Assembly (NCBI GenBank): GCA_943788345.1
Contig: CALSPX010000023.1
Location: 1-22,857, forward strand
Origin: Ascidiaceihabitans sp023955215
GTDB taxonomy: Bacteria; Pseudomonadota; Alphaproteobacteria; Rhodobacterales; Rhodobacteraceae
Direction of reading: 5' to 3'
DNA: 22,857 nucleotides
Made by a program: the position numbers and the translations under genes
The notes under the pieces: model-generated
Database searches by the model: none
Told to the model about the DNA's origin: nothing
What the model saw: the letters and a program-made list of their open reading frames with translations, nothing else
Part shown: one piece after another, positions 8,837-16,671 of the stretch
Position numbering within the stretch: the stretch's first letter is position 1
Layout: the number at the start of each line of letters is the position of its first letter

Positions 8837-9950
8837 GACACTGGGCGTTGGCATCATTGGATGCGGCAATATTTCGACGGCTTACCTGAGCTTAGCCTCA
8901 ACGTTCAAAGGCTATGAAATCGTTGCTGTCGCGGATATCAATATGGAAAATGCGCACGCGCAGGCGGCGAAGTTTGACGTTCGGGCAGAGACAGTTGAGA
9001 ACCTATTGGCCGCGAAGGACGTTGATCTGATCATCAACCTAACGATCCCGGCGGCCCACATTTCGGTGTCGCGCTCGATTTTGCAGGCGGGCAAGCACGT
9101 CTATTCCGAAAAACCGTTTGTTCTGAGCCTCGACGAAGCACAAGAGTTGGGCAATATCGCCAAAGCAAACAACCTTCGGATCGGGTCTGCTCCGGACACC
9201 TTCATGGGCGGCAGCCATCAGATGGCGCGTAACCTTATTGATGCAAGCGCGATCGGCAAAGTCACGTCTGGCGCGGCCGTGGTTATGTCCAGTGGTATGG
9301 AAGACTGGCACCCGAACCCTGACTTCTTCTTTCAAAAGGGCGGCGGGCCGATCCTTGATCTAGGCCCTTACTATATCTGCAATCTGGTGCAATTGCTTGG
9401 CCCCGTGAAAAAAGTCACGAGCGTTACTAGCATGGCCAGCGAAACCCGTACCATTCAGAACGGCCCGCGCAACGGCCAAACCGTGCCGGTTGAGACACCG
9501 ACCACGATCCATTCTGTTCTGTCCTTTGAAAACGGTGCAATCATCACCTTGTTGGCAAGCTGGGATGTCTGGGCCAGCAACCATCCAATCATGGAGCTTT
9601 ACGGCACCGAGGGGACGATGGTCATTCCGGACCCCAATTTCTTTGGCGGCACCCTGACCGTGACCGAACGCAACGGCGAACCTGTCGAGAAATCCTGGGA
9701 CCACCCGTTCAACATACCTAATTTCGAAGAAACCCAAGCCAACTACCGTGGTGCTGGCTTGGCGGACATGGCCTTGGCAATCGCCGATGGCCGTCCGCAT
9801 CGCTGCAATGACGAATTTGCAACCCATGTGGTCGAGGTCTTGACGGCAATTTTGGAAGCTGGCGAAACAGGCACGGTTCTAACAATGACAACCACATGCA
9901 GCAGGCCCGACGTGCTAGGCCCGGACGCGGCCCGCGCGCTGTTGGCGTGA
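8829..9950 (+). CDS. Gfo/Idh/MocA family oxidoreductase (first)
   Basis: The 373-residue NAD(P)-dependent enzyme begins with a Rossmann fold (GVGIIGCGNIS, 6-16) and carries the catalytic lysine in SEKP (Lys95). The second signature, GGGPILDLGPYY, has Asp177 but Tyr181 where many members have His, as in several subfamilies. I start it at ATG 8829, with GGGG eight bases before; the open frame extends further but would overlap its neighbour widely. It overlaps the first TIM-barrel gene by 8 bases. The likely job is oxidation or reduction of a hydroxyl on a sugar or glycoside entering through the transporter. The position oxidised is unknown. Confidence 0.9.
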   Translation: MTKTLGVGIIGCGNISTAYLSLASTFKGYEIVAVADINMENAHAQAAKFDVRAETVENLLAAKDVDLIINLTIPAAHISVSRSILQAGKHVYSEKPFVLSLDEAQELGNIAKANNLRIGSAPDTFMGGSHQMARNLIDASAIGKVTSGAAVVMSSGMEDWHPNPDFFFQKGGGPILDLGPYYICNLVQLLGPVKKVTSVTSMASETRTIQNGPRNGQTVPVETPTTIHSVLSFENGAIITLLASWDVWASNHPIMELYGTEGTMVIPDPNFFGGTLTVTERNGEPVEKSWDHPFNIPNFEETQANYRGAGLADMALAIADGRPHRCNDEFATHVVEVLTAILEAGETGTVLTMTTTCSRPDVLGPDAARALLA

Positions 9951-9971
9951 CCGCAATTTACGGAGAGTAAC

Positions 9972-11027
9972 ATGACCAGTTCTATCAAAGGCCCTGCGCT
10001 GTTTCTTGCCCAGTTTTTGGGGGATGAGGCACCGTTCAACTCACTGCCCGCAATTGTCGAATGGGCCGCAGGTTTAGGCTACAAGGGCGTGCAAATCCCG
10101 ACATGGGATGCGCGGGTCTTTGACCTGGATAAAGCCGCGTCCAGCAAGGCATACTGCGATGAAATTGTTGGAGTTTGCGCCAAACATGGCGTGACCATTA
10201 CTGAATTGTCATGCCACCTGCAAAGCCAACTTGTGGCGGTTCATCCGGCATATGACACGGCGTTCGACGCTTTCGCGCCCAAGCATTTGCATGGCAAACC
10301 CGCCGCGCGTCAGGCATGGGCTGTCGATCAGGTTACCAAGGTCGCGCAAGCCGCACGAAACCTTGGGCTAAATGGTGCCGTTGGCTTTACCGGATCGCTC
10401 GCCTTTCCATATCTTTATCCTTGGCCGCAACGCCCCGCTGGTTTGATCTACGAAGCCTTTGGCGAGTTGGCGAGGCGCTGGCAACCTATTTTGGATATCT
10501 ATGACGAGGCAGGCGTCGATTTGGGGTTCGAAATCCACCCCGGTGAAGACGTGTTCGATGGCACGACCTTTGAGCGGTTTCTTGAAGCCGTCGACAATCA
10601 CCCACGCTGTAAGATCACTTATGATCCTTCGCACTTCTTGTTGCAGCAAATGGATTATCTGGCGTTTATCGACATCTACCATGACCGCATCAGTGCCTTT
10701 CACGTCAAGGATGCGGAATTCAATCCGACAGGACGCCAAGGTGTCTATTCTGGCTATGCTGATTGGACCGACCGCGCGGGCCGCTTCCGGTCGCTGGGGG
10801 ATGGTCAGGTCGACTTCAAAGGTATCTTTTCGAAGCTCACCCAATACGGGTTTGATGGCTGGGCGGTGCTTGAATGGGAATGCTGTCTGAAACACCCTGA
10901 ACAAGGCGCTGCGGAAGGCGCACCGTTTATCGCAAGCCACTTGATCCAGCCGACAGAGCGTGCTTTTGACGACTTCGCAGGTGGCCATTCTGATCCGGCG
11001 GCCCTGCGCGGAATGATGGGGTTTTAA
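9972..11027 (+). CDS. TIM-barrel sugar isomerase/epimerase family protein (second)
   Basis: This is a longer (351 residues) member of the xylose-isomerase-like TIM-barrel fold, clearly distinct from the first. Probable metal and catalytic residues are Glu187 in FEIHPGE, Asp218 and His221 in YDPSHF, His244 and Asp247 in FHVKDAEF and Glu301 in LEWEC. A region around 252-275 (VYSGYADW, then RAGRFRSLGDG) is an extra loop found in the longer subfamily. GGAGAG stands at 9962-9967 before the ATG. It starts 21 bases after the first oxidoreductase and its stop shares one base with the next start. It may process a second intermediate of the same pathway. Confidence 0.88.
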   Translation: MTSSIKGPALFLAQFLGDEAPFNSLPAIVEWAAGLGYKGVQIPTWDARVFDLDKAASSKAYCDEIVGVCAKHGVTITELSCHLQSQLVAVHPAYDTAFDAFAPKHLHGKPAARQAWAVDQVTKVAQAARNLGLNGAVGFTGSLAFPYLYPWPQRPAGLIYEAFGELARRWQPILDIYDEAGVDLGFEIHPGEDVFDGTTFERFLEAVDNHPRCKITYDPSHFLLQQMDYLAFIDIYHDRISAFHVKDAEFNPTGRQGVYSGYADWTDRAGRFRSLGDGQVDFKGIFSKLTQYGFDGWAVLEWECCLKHPEQGAAEGAPFIASHLIQPTERAFDDFAGGHSDPAALRGMMGF

Positions 11028-12145
11028 TGGTTCGCTTGAAATTAGGTATGGTTGGCGGTGGCCAAGGTGCGTTCATTGGCGGTGTACACCGCATGGCCGC
11101 GCGCCTGGACGGCTGTTTTGATCTGGTTGCGGGGGCCTTTTCGTCAGACGCAGTACGTGCCCACGCTTCCGCGGCCGAGCTCGGCATTGATGCTGATCGC
11201 TCCTACGCGGACTTTAACGAGATGGCGAAAGCCGAAGCCGCGCGATCCGACGGGATCGATGCAGTGTCTATCGTCACCCCAAATGACCTTCATGGTCCCA
11301 TCGCCGAGGCGTTCTTGGCTCACGACATCTCTGTTATCTGTGACAAGCCGATGACCGCGACTTTGGCGCAAGCCGAAAGCCTCTCCGCCGCAGCGCAAGC
11401 CTCCAAGGGGCACTTCTTTCTCACCCATAATTACACCGGCTACCCGATGATCCGTCAGGCACGCCAGATGGTGGCCGAAGGCGCACTCGGCGAGATCAGG
11501 ATTATTGAGGCGAATTACTTGCAAGATTGGCTCAGCGACGCTCCGGCCGATGATAACAAGCAGGCTAAATGGCGCATGGACGCGGCGCAATCAGGTGGTG
11601 GGGCTATTGGCGATATCGGCACCCATGCTCTTAATCTTGCTTGTTTCGTTACCGAACTGCGCGCCACGTCGCTGAGTGCGACGCTTACCTCTCACGTGGC
11701 AGGGCGATTGGTCGATGACGATGCCCGTATCACGCTGCAATTTGACGGCGGCGCTCGCGGCCATATCTGGGCCAGTCAGGTCGCAAGCGGCAATGAGAAC
11801 AACCTGACTTTGGCTGTCTACGGCTCAAAAGGATCGCTTCGCTGGGCACAGGAAAACCCGAACGTGCTGTGGTTTACCGAACTTGGGAAAGCCCCCCAAA
11901 TGCTCACTCGGGGCGGCGGAGCCGCAAATCCTGCTGCTACTGCCGTAACACGCATTCCAGCGGGCCACCCCGAGGGTTATTTGGAAGCCTTCGCAACACT
12001 CTATCGAGAGGCGGCAGAGGTCATTATTTCGGACGTTAGAACCAGTGTCACATTGGGTATTCAAGACGGTTTGGATGGCGTGCGCTTTGTGGACGCTTGC
12101 CAGCGGTCTTCGGAGGGTGGCGCATCTTGGACAGAGCTCTGCTGA
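11027..12145 (+). CDS. Gfo/Idh/MocA family oxidoreductase (second)
   Basis: The 372-residue enzyme has an N-terminal Rossmann motif (GMVGGGQGAFIG, 7-18), catalytic Lys107 in CDKP, and GGGAIGDIGTHALNL with Asp196 and His200, the classical catalytic pair of the family. It is of a different subfamily from the first one (longer nucleotide motif, DKP in place of EKP, His in place of Tyr). Start and upstream stop overlap as TAATG. It is the last gene of the operon. Together with the second TIM-barrel gene it forms a repeat of the isomerase/oxidoreductase pairing, so one dehydrogenase may oxidise the substrate and the other reduce the product. Confidence 0.91.
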   Translation: MVRLKLGMVGGGQGAFIGGVHRMAARLDGCFDLVAGAFSSDAVRAHASAAELGIDADRSYADFNEMAKAEAARSDGIDAVSIVTPNDLHGPIAEAFLAHDISVICDKPMTATLAQAESLSAAAQASKGHFFLTHNYTGYPMIRQARQMVAEGALGEIRIIEANYLQDWLSDAPADDNKQAKWRMDAAQSGGGAIGDIGTHALNLACFVTELRATSLSATLTSHVAGRLVDDDARITLQFDGGARGHIWASQVASGNENNLTLAVYGSKGSLRWAQENPNVLWFTELGKAPQMLTRGGGAANPAATAVTRIPAGHPEGYLEAFATLYREAAEVIISDVRTSVTLGIQDGLDGVRFVDACQRSSEGGASWTELC

Positions 12146-12517
12146 GCAATTTGACTAGTTTCGCGTACCGGAGATTGGCGGCACGCTGACGAATTCACAC
12201 ACTGGGCTTGAAGCCACCATTTGCTGCACAATGCACGTCCGTTCTATGTTGATGGTCCGCTTATTCCAGAATTAAAGTCAGGTTTTGCACTTGCAGCGAA
12301 GGGCCGCTTTTGGCGGAGAGCCGCCGTTCGCTGCGATCTGCACCAAGGTCAGCTATGCGCAGGTAGTGTACTTTGCAAAGTCACGCGAACGGCCCAAACC
12401 AGACCTTGGGCAAGATTGGTAATGCTCGGGTGCAGCTTCCCGTTCACGTTGCAAATCGCAACTTTCACCTTGTGATGAAGGCCTCTGTCATTTCTCGGAA
12501 ACAGTGTCCAAACCGAG
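12146..12517. other. noncoding island end with palindromic repeats
   Basis: No real gene. An 84-codon open frame at 12221-12475 is present, but its sequence is the typical translation of Rhodobacteraceae intergenic mosaic repeats and has no ribosome site. The segment holds a 42-base palindrome (listed separately). No clear T-tailed terminator follows the operon. Confidence 0.55.
12293..12334. repeat. 42-bp nested palindrome in intergenic repeat
   Basis: The outer arms GCAGCGAA (12293-12300) and TTCGCTGC (12327-12334) pair perfectly, and inside them GGCGG (12312-12316) pairs with CCGCC (12321-12325). A nested structure like this suits a dispersed non-coding repeat (REP/MITE-like) or an RNA hairpin. 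Whether it recurs in the genome cannot be seen here; only a weak relative occurs at 2412-2442. Confidence 0.5.
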
Positions 12518-12531
12518 CTCCCGCAACCAAC
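12518..12531 (+). repeat. attR-like core: displaced tRNA 3' end, right copy
   Basis: CTCCCGCAACCAAC is identical to 192-205, the 3' end of tRNA-fMet with CCA. No other part of a tRNA precedes it (no anticodon arm), so it is a fragment and not a gene. A terminator-like hairpin starts at the very next base, as behind an intact tRNA. This fits the displaced half of an attachment site. Confidence 0.6.
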
Positions 12532-12574
12532 GAAACCGACACCCCGCCCGTAAAACGGCGGGGTTCGTCGTTTC
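12532..12574 (+). terminator. terminator-like hairpin behind tRNA fragment
   Basis: ACCCCGCC (12541-12548) and GGCGGGGT (12557-12564) form a perfect 8-bp GC-rich stem around CGTAAAAC. Flanking GAAAC (12532-12536) and GTTTC (12570-12574) extend the pairing imperfectly. Only short T-runs follow. It is probably the original terminator of the tRNA-fMet gene before the island inserted. Confidence 0.55.
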
Positions 12575-12905
12575 TGAAACCTGACAGCTCCAAAATCATT
12601 GAATAATCGGTCCGCCTTCATCCGCAGCTTTAAGCCGATCTCACAAGATTGCATTTTGAACGTGGTGCACACGAAAAGGTCCCTTTGGTATCAAATGAAG
12701 TAAAACGTAAAACTCGGCGCGCGGTTCCATAGCGAATTTTGCGCATCGTGAAAGCCTAACTGTTGGACTTTCTGCCAACACTGGTTGTTTGGACCGACAC
12801 ATATAGACAACAAGTTCAATATCCACGAAAATGGGAGTATAGCAGATTATCCAACCAAGAAACGTCGCGGTGGCGTTTCCTCTATGCAAGCAAACAGGAT
12901 TAGAT
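12575..12905 (+). promoter_or_regulatory. leader region of transaldolase gene
   Basis: No gene is seen in this 331-base stretch. It contains inverted repeats TGTTGG/CCAACA (12761-12780) and GAAACG/CGTTTC (12859-12879), and an AT-rich TATAGA at 12802-12807 that could be a -10 box but lacks a convincing -35. The start codon at 12906 is preceded only by a weak AGGA. The promoter is somewhere here, its position uncertain. Confidence 0.4.
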
Positions 12906-13847
12906 ATGACCACCAACACTCTCGACCAACTTCGCCAAATGACCACAGTGGTCGCAGATACGGGGGATGTTGACGCGGTCAAACGCTATGCTCCGGTCGA
13001 TTGCACAACGAACCCCTCGTTGATCTTGAAGGCAGCACAAGACCCTGCGTCCTTAGACATCATCAATGCTGAAGTTGCAGCAGGCCGTGCTAAGGGTCTG
13101 TCTGCCGAAGAAATTTGTGCGACACTTACAGTTGCTTTTGGTGTGACATTGACCAAACTGGTACCCGGTCGTGTTTCGACCGAGGTCGACGCATGCTTGT
13201 CTTTTAATACAGAAGCCTCAATTGCCCGTGGTCGTGAGATCATTGCAGACTACGCAACGCGTGGCGTCGATAAGTCGCGCATTCTCATTAAATTAGCGGC
13301 GACGTGGGAGGGTATTCGTGCGGCGGAGGTTCTTCAGAAGGAAGGCATTGACTGCAACCTGACGTTGGTCTTTTCGATGTCGCAAGCGCTGGGTTCTGCA
13401 CAAGCAGGTGCCTTCTTGATTTCTCCGTTTGTTGGTCGGATCACAGATTGGTATAAAAAAGCAGAAGGCCGCGACAGCTATGCTGCTGGCGAAGATCCTG
13501 GTGTGAAATCTGTTCGTGAAATCTATCGCAATTTTAAGGCTGAAGGCATTGAAACAGTCGTGATGGGCGCCTCATTTCGTAACATTGGACAAATCAAGGC
13601 TTTGGCGGGTTGTGACAACCTAACTATCGCGCCAACCTTATTGGATGAACTCGAAAACGAGACTGGTGAATTGACGCGGGTACTGTCCCCTGTAACAGAG
13701 ATAACAGCACCAACCGCAACCCTTTCAGAAGCCGATTTCAGATACCAAATCAACGCAGATCCGATGGCTACTGAGCTGATGGCGAGTGGCATTCGGTCAT
13801 TCGATCAAGATCATAAGAAACTGATTGCTTTGGTTGAAAACGTATAG
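12906..13847 (+). CDS. tal: transaldolase (TalB type)
   Basis: The 313-residue cytoplasmic enzyme moves a dihydroxyacetone unit from sedoheptulose 7-phosphate to glyceraldehyde 3-phosphate in the non-oxidative pentose phosphate pathway. The Schiff-base lysine is Lys129 in ILIKLAATWEG; CTTNPSLI (33-40), CNLTLVFS, FLISPFVGR, DPGVKSV and VVMGASFRNIG are all conserved with E. coli TalB, and length is full. I start at ATG 12906 (MTTNTLDQLRQMTTVVADTG), which aligns with the family; the frame runs open twelve codons further upstream. It stands alone between two long intergenic regions, upstream of the polyol operon, whose fructose product would feed sugar phosphate metabolism. Confidence 0.96.
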   Translation: MTTNTLDQLRQMTTVVADTGDVDAVKRYAPVDCTTNPSLILKAAQDPASLDIINAEVAAGRAKGLSAEEICATLTVAFGVTLTKLVPGRVSTEVDACLSFNTEASIARGREIIADYATRGVDKSRILIKLAATWEGIRAAEVLQKEGIDCNLTLVFSMSQALGSAQAGAFLISPFVGRITDWYKKAEGRDSYAAGEDPGVKSVREIYRNFKAEGIETVVMGASFRNIGQIKALAGCDNLTIAPTLLDELENETGELTRVLSPVTEITAPTATLSEADFRYQINADPMATELMASGIRSFDQDHKKLIALVENV

Positions 13848-14248
13848 TCTTTCGAATCCTTGCCTCACCGTTTGGATTTCAGACGGTGGGGTAAGATCCG
13901 TAAAATTTGATTGATGGTCCTGCACTACACTACCCGACCATCAGCTCTGACGCCCTACCTGAACATTAATTTTTCCTCAAGAATCCAACAAACTACAGGC
14001 TTGTGACAGCGTGTTCCTTTCACCACAGTCTTGTTATCGTATCCGTTAATCAGGACTATTGGGCCCAGCGTTATGAGTGCTAGCGAAGTGGTTGAGTTCT
14101 GTTTTTTATCTCTCAATAGCCGAAATATCTTCTGAATATGATGGAAACGTATGTGTTTTTGTCCCTATAGTATTTGCGCGACGCTAAAGAATCACGCAAT
14201 CTAAGAGCACAGAAAGACGAATCTGTAATCTTTTTTGGGAGGACTAAC
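13848..14248 (+). promoter_or_regulatory. intergenic region with polyol operon promoter
   Basis: These 401 bases carry no gene. A hairpin at 13866-13888 ends the transaldolase transcript. The smoE promoter should lie in the second half; TATAGT at 14166-14171 is the best -10 candidate, with only a poor -35 upstream, as expected for a promoter needing an activator of the AraC type. I could not find a convincing direct-repeat operator. Confidence 0.4.
13866..13888 (+). terminator. hairpin behind transaldolase gene
   Basis: CACCGTTTG (13866-13874) pairs with CAGACGGTG (13880-13888), nine pairs with one G-T, loop of five bases. No T-run follows (GGGTAAGATCC), so termination strength is uncertain. 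It begins 18 bases after the stop codon. Confidence 0.5.
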
Positions 14249-15544
14249 ATGACATCTCTACGTAATACGGCCCTTGGCCTAGCAATGGGCATCGCAAGTG
14301 CATCTGTTGCAGTTGCTGACGGTCACGCAGCTGAGTTGACCATTGCGATCGTGAACAACGGTCACATGATCAACATGCAAAAAGTTGCTGAAGCTTACAC
14401 TGCTGATACTGGCGTGACTCTTAACTGGGTTTCACTAGAAGAAGGCGTGCTCCGTGAGCAAGTAACATCTGACACCGCAACCGGTGGTGGCCAGTACGAC
14501 ATCATCAATATCGGCATGCAAGAAGCACCAATCTGGGGCGCTGCAGGCTGGATCGAGCCACTTGAGTTCGGCGCAGAGTACGATGTTGACGACATGCTGC
14601 CAGCAATGCGCAACGGTCTGTCACACGAAGGTACGCTATACGCAGCACCATTCTATGGTGAATCTTCAATGGTTATGTACCGCAAGGACCTAACTGAAGC
14701 TGCTGGCGTAACAATCGCTGACAACGACTCATGGGACAACGTCAAAGCAGCAGCTGCTGCAATGCACGACCCAGACAACGGCGTTTACGGTGCATGTTTG
14801 CGCGGTAAGCCAGGTTGGGGCGACAACATGGCGTTCGTAACAACTGTTGTGAACTCTTTCGGTGGCGCTTGGTTCGATGCAGATATGCGTCCAGCTCTTG
14901 AGTCAGACGAGTGGAAAGCTGCGATCAACTTCTACGTTGATCTATTGGGTAACTACGGCCCTCCAGGCTCAGAAGGTAACTCCTTCAACGAGATCTTGGC
15001 TTTGTACAACGAAGACAAGTGCGGCATGTGGATCGATGCGACAATCGCTGCATCATTCCTAGAAAACGACAACGTTGCTTACGCACAGTCTCCAAACGCT
15101 GGTAACCCAGTGGGCGCGAACTGGTTGTGGGCATGGGCGATGGCTGTTCCAACTGGTTCACCAAACTCAGAAGCTGCACACGACTTCATCGAGTGGGCAA
15201 CATCTAAAGCGTACATCCAAGCTGTAGGTAACCACCCAGACTTCGGTTGGGGTTCTGTTCCAACAGGTACACGTGCGTCAACATATGCGATTCCTGAGTT
15301 CCAAGCAGTTGCGAAATTCGCAGCAGCTGAGATGGCAGCGATTGAATCTGCAGCTCCAGCAGCTACAGACATCAAGCCATACGTAGGCGTTCAGTTTGCA
15401 GCGATCCCTGAGTTCCCAGAGGTTGGTACTGCAGTTGCACAAGAAATCGCAGCGGCTCTTTCCGGCGCGAAATCAGTAGACGAAGCTTTGGCAGCGTCAC
15501 AAGCAGCAGCAGACGCAATCATGTCTGAAGCGGGCTACTACTAA
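14249..15544 (+). CDS. smoE: sorbitol/mannitol ABC transporter substrate-binding protein
   Basis: The 431-residue periplasmic binding protein has GGGAGGA at 14237-14243 and a signal peptide with cleavage near AVA-DG (21-25). The mature start ELTIAIVNNGHMINMQKVAEAY and later motifs (QYDIINIGMQEAPIWGAAGW; APFYGESSMVMYRKDL) fit the SmoE/MtlE family of polyol binding proteins. The identification is supported by the following polyol dehydrogenases. Codon choice is unusually uniform (proline almost always CCA, much GCA/GCT alanine), which fits high expression and differs from the permease genes after it. It is first in the operon, followed by a strong stem-loop. Confidence 0.92.
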   Translation: MTSLRNTALGLAMGIASASVAVADGHAAELTIAIVNNGHMINMQKVAEAYTADTGVTLNWVSLEEGVLREQVTSDTATGGGQYDIINIGMQEAPIWGAAGWIEPLEFGAEYDVDDMLPAMRNGLSHEGTLYAAPFYGESSMVMYRKDLTEAAGVTIADNDSWDNVKAAAAAMHDPDNGVYGACLRGKPGWGDNMAFVTTVVNSFGGAWFDADMRPALESDEWKAAINFYVDLLGNYGPPGSEGNSFNEILALYNEDKCGMWIDATIAASFLENDNVAYAQSPNAGNPVGANWLWAWAMAVPTGSPNSEAAHDFIEWATSKAYIQAVGNHPDFGWGSVPTGTRASTYAIPEFQAVAKFAAAEMAAIESAAPAATDIKPYVGVQFAAIPEFPEVGTAVAQEIAAALSGAKSVDEALAASQAAADAIMSEAGYY

Positions 15545-15565
15545 GCTATCTAGCTAAATAGAGTG

Positions 15566-15591
15566 GGGCCCGATGGGAAACTATCGGGCCC
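15566..15591 (+). terminator. stem-loop between smoE and smoF
   Basis: GGGCCCGAT (15566-15574) and ATCGGGCCC (15583-15591) pair perfectly over nine bases with an eight-base loop. The tail TATCCTATCTTTC is T-rich but not a clean T-run. It probably protects the smoE 3' end and reduces read-through to the permease genes. Confidence 0.75.
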
Positions 15592-15721
15592 TATCCTATC
15601 TTTCACTAGAATTTTCGTTCATCTGGCCGACGCCGACACACAAATTTATTGCCTCCACAGACGAACATCCGCCGATAATCACACGTAATGAAACCACCGC
15701 TTCGCAAGGGTTACTTGAGCC

Positions 15722-16660
15722 ATGTCCAATAGAACGCTCCCCCGCATACTTCAGACTCCAGCAGTTATCTTGTTGCTCATCTGGATGCTCGTTCCCCTCA
15801 GCATGACGCTGTATTTTTCTTTCATCCGCTATGTTCTTAATAGTTCAATACGCCCTGAGTGGATGACGCCATCCCTTAGCAATTGGCGTGGGTTTGGGAA
15901 CTATAAATACGTTTTGGACGCCAAAGACTTTTGGTTCGCAATCCAGAACTCAGTATTCATTGTTACCAGTATTCTGGTAATCACAGTGGTTCTTGGGCTT
16001 GGCATCGCGGTCCTGATCAACAAATCCTTCCCGGGACGCGGTATCGTTCGTGTTCTACTTATTTCCCCTTTCTTCGTGATGCCAGCTGTGAACGCGGTAT
16101 TGTGGATCAACATGATCTTGGATCCAGTTTTGGGCCTTCAGGGAATTGCCGTCGGCGGGATTAACAATATCATCGATGGATTGCGGGACTTTCCTGTCCT
16201 AGGCGCGTTCTTCAATTTGTGGCCGACGTTCGAACCCATATCTTTTCGTGCGACGCAGACCTCAGCATATGCTGTTATCATGATGGTTGCGTGGCAATGG
16301 ACACCATTCGCTGTGCTCATCTTCATGACATCTTTGCAGTCTGAAGATGAGTCTCAAAAAGAAGCTGCGACACTGGATGGCGCGTCTCCATGGTCACAGT
16401 TCATCAATCTAACGGTTCCACACTTGGCGCGTCCAATTGCGATCGTTGTGATGATCCAGTCAATTTTTCACCTGTCTCTATATGCTGAGATTGAAATTGT
16501 AAGTCGCGGCAGCGGTAACAAAAACCTGCCCTACTTGATCGGTGAATTTACCAACAACAACATCGGTGCTGCGAGTGCCACAGGCATCTTCGCAGTCATC
16601 CTTGCCAATATTATCGCAATCTTCTTGTTGCGCATGGTTGGCAAGAGTTTGATGGATTAA
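15722..16660 (+). CDS. smoF: sorbitol/mannitol ABC transporter permease
   Basis: The 312-residue inner-membrane permease is of MalF type, with membrane segments near 12-32, 75-98, 110-130, 180-200, 235-255 and 285-305 and an EAA loop SQKEAATLDGASPWSQFINL followed by TVP. A stretch of about 35 residues between segments three and four (GIAVGGINNIIDGLRDFPVL and beyond) is a long loop. It begins 177 bases after smoE with only a weak ribosome site; the ATG is the first after the intergenic region and suits the family start. It pairs with the next gene product. Confidence 0.92.
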   Translation: MSNRTLPRILQTPAVILLLIWMLVPLSMTLYFSFIRYVLNSSIRPEWMTPSLSNWRGFGNYKYVLDAKDFWFAIQNSVFIVTSILVITVVLGLGIAVLINKSFPGRGIVRVLLISPFFVMPAVNAVLWINMILDPVLGLQGIAVGGINNIIDGLRDFPVLGAFFNLWPTFEPISFRATQTSAYAVIMMVAWQWTPFAVLIFMTSLQSEDESQKEAATLDGASPWSQFINLTVPHLARPIAIVVMIQSIFHLSLYAEIEIVSRGSGNKNLPYLIGEFTNNNIGAASATGIFAVILANIIAIFLLRMVGKSLMD

Positions 16661-16671
16661 GGAACAAGACA

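Noticed and set aside
12221..12475. 84-codon ORF after the sugar operon
   Set aside because: It runs across the 42-bp palindrome, lacks a ribosome site and looks like translated Rhodobacteraceae intergenic repeat (GRFWRRAAVRCDLHQG type).
12518..12531. A second tRNA gene at the right repeat
   Set aside because: Only the acceptor 3' strand and CCA are present; no anticodon or D arm lies upstream, so it is a fragment.
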